Shown in pieces: positions 63,920 through 64,000 of a DNA stretch of 64,000 nt. The DNA lies in NCBI RefSeq assembly GCF_014773365.1, contig NZ_JACWUN010000001.1, positions 186,001-250,000 on the forward strand, given 5' to 3'. Source of the DNA: Pelovirga terrestris (GTDB taxonomy: Bacteria > Desulfobacterota > Desulfuromonadia > Desulfuromonadales > Geopsychrobacteraceae). The notes beneath the pieces were generated by a model. That model was not told the origin of the DNA and did not search any database. It was given only the letters and a program-made list of their open reading frames with translations. Position 1 is the stretch's first letter. Each line of letters opens with the position of its first letter. A program made the position numbers and the translations under genes.

Positions 63920-64000
63920 CGATCATCCTCCATACTTAATCTAATGTTATGTCAGAAGCGTCCTGGACCTCATCTGACGACGAAAAACTCCGTAAGGTAT

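Overview
The window reads as chromosomal backbone of a Gram-negative anaerobe or facultative anaerobe, most likely a member of the Desulfuromonadales/Desulfuromonadota (Pelobacter, Desulfuromonas or Geobacter-like). This is inference from gene content: a PxxKW cysteine-rich protein, lysine 2,3-aminomutase, TrpB2, a Sec-containing rhodanese, CBS/DRTGG pyrophosphatase, a PPi-type phosphofructokinase, lpxH, and RND efflux. Coding density is high on both strands. No prophage, plasmid, CRISPR array, rRNA or complete insertion sequence is visible. Two tRNA genes are present: Gln(TTG) and Gly(CCC).

Layout. 1-6 kb: FAD oxidoreductase (5' end outside the window), YhaM-like exonuclease, MBL hydrolase, CoaBC; then a Zn phospholipase C-like exoprotein divergent from a type 4 uracil-DNA glycosylase. 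6-10 kb: small secreted or unknown proteins, a tautomerase, an ArsR-type repressor and Mn-pyrophosphatase. 10-16 kb: a membrane-anchored HTH protein, polyprenyl synthase and a sensor kinase/sigma54 activator pair. 16-26 kb: PPi-type PFK, PurB, patatin, an active/inactive M16 protease pair, YihY, LpxH, a VOC protein and a TPR protein. 26-30 kb: PxxKW protein, OFA-type MFS carrier, YkgJ-like protein, phosphohexomutase, PilZ. 30-37 kb: TetR-TolC-adaptor-RND efflux operon, then tRNA-Gln with an unusual tRNA-3'-end hairpin element. 37-48 kb: TPR protein, aminotransferase, CCA-adding enzyme, tRNA-Gly, thioesterase, TrpB2, YacG, QueD, QueE, creatininase-like protein, CoaD, RsmD, dGTPase. 48-56 kb: M1-like peptidase, a membrane protein, the KamA/GNAT/two-ATP-grasp cluster with a structured leader, YhbY and AzlCD. 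56-64 kb: LysR regulator, Na/Pi transporter, ATP-type PFK, a Sec-containing rhodanese and an amino acid ABC transporter.

The strongest items for a second look are as follows. (1) A secreted rhodanese whose frame runs through an in-frame TGA at 61185, followed by a SECIS-like hairpin with a GGUC(U) loop; a plain ORF caller would truncate it at the catalytic loop. (2) A four-gene cluster (51122-54737) of two Ddl-like ATP-grasp ligases, an acetyltransferase and a lysine 2,3-aminomutase with intact lysine-binding residues, which could make an acetylated or ligated beta-lysine compound; its leader can form a 17-bp stem that buries the first ribosome binding site. (3) A family of six dispersed intergenic elements with shared terminal inverted repeats. 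(4) A 142-bp hairpin-bounded element that repeats the tRNA-Gln 3' end. (5) Two phosphofructokinases in one window with opposite phosphoryl-donor signatures.

All calls come from reading the sequence and motif recognition. No database search was run, and coordinates of non-ATG or trimmed starts are judged from ribosome binding sites and family N-termini.
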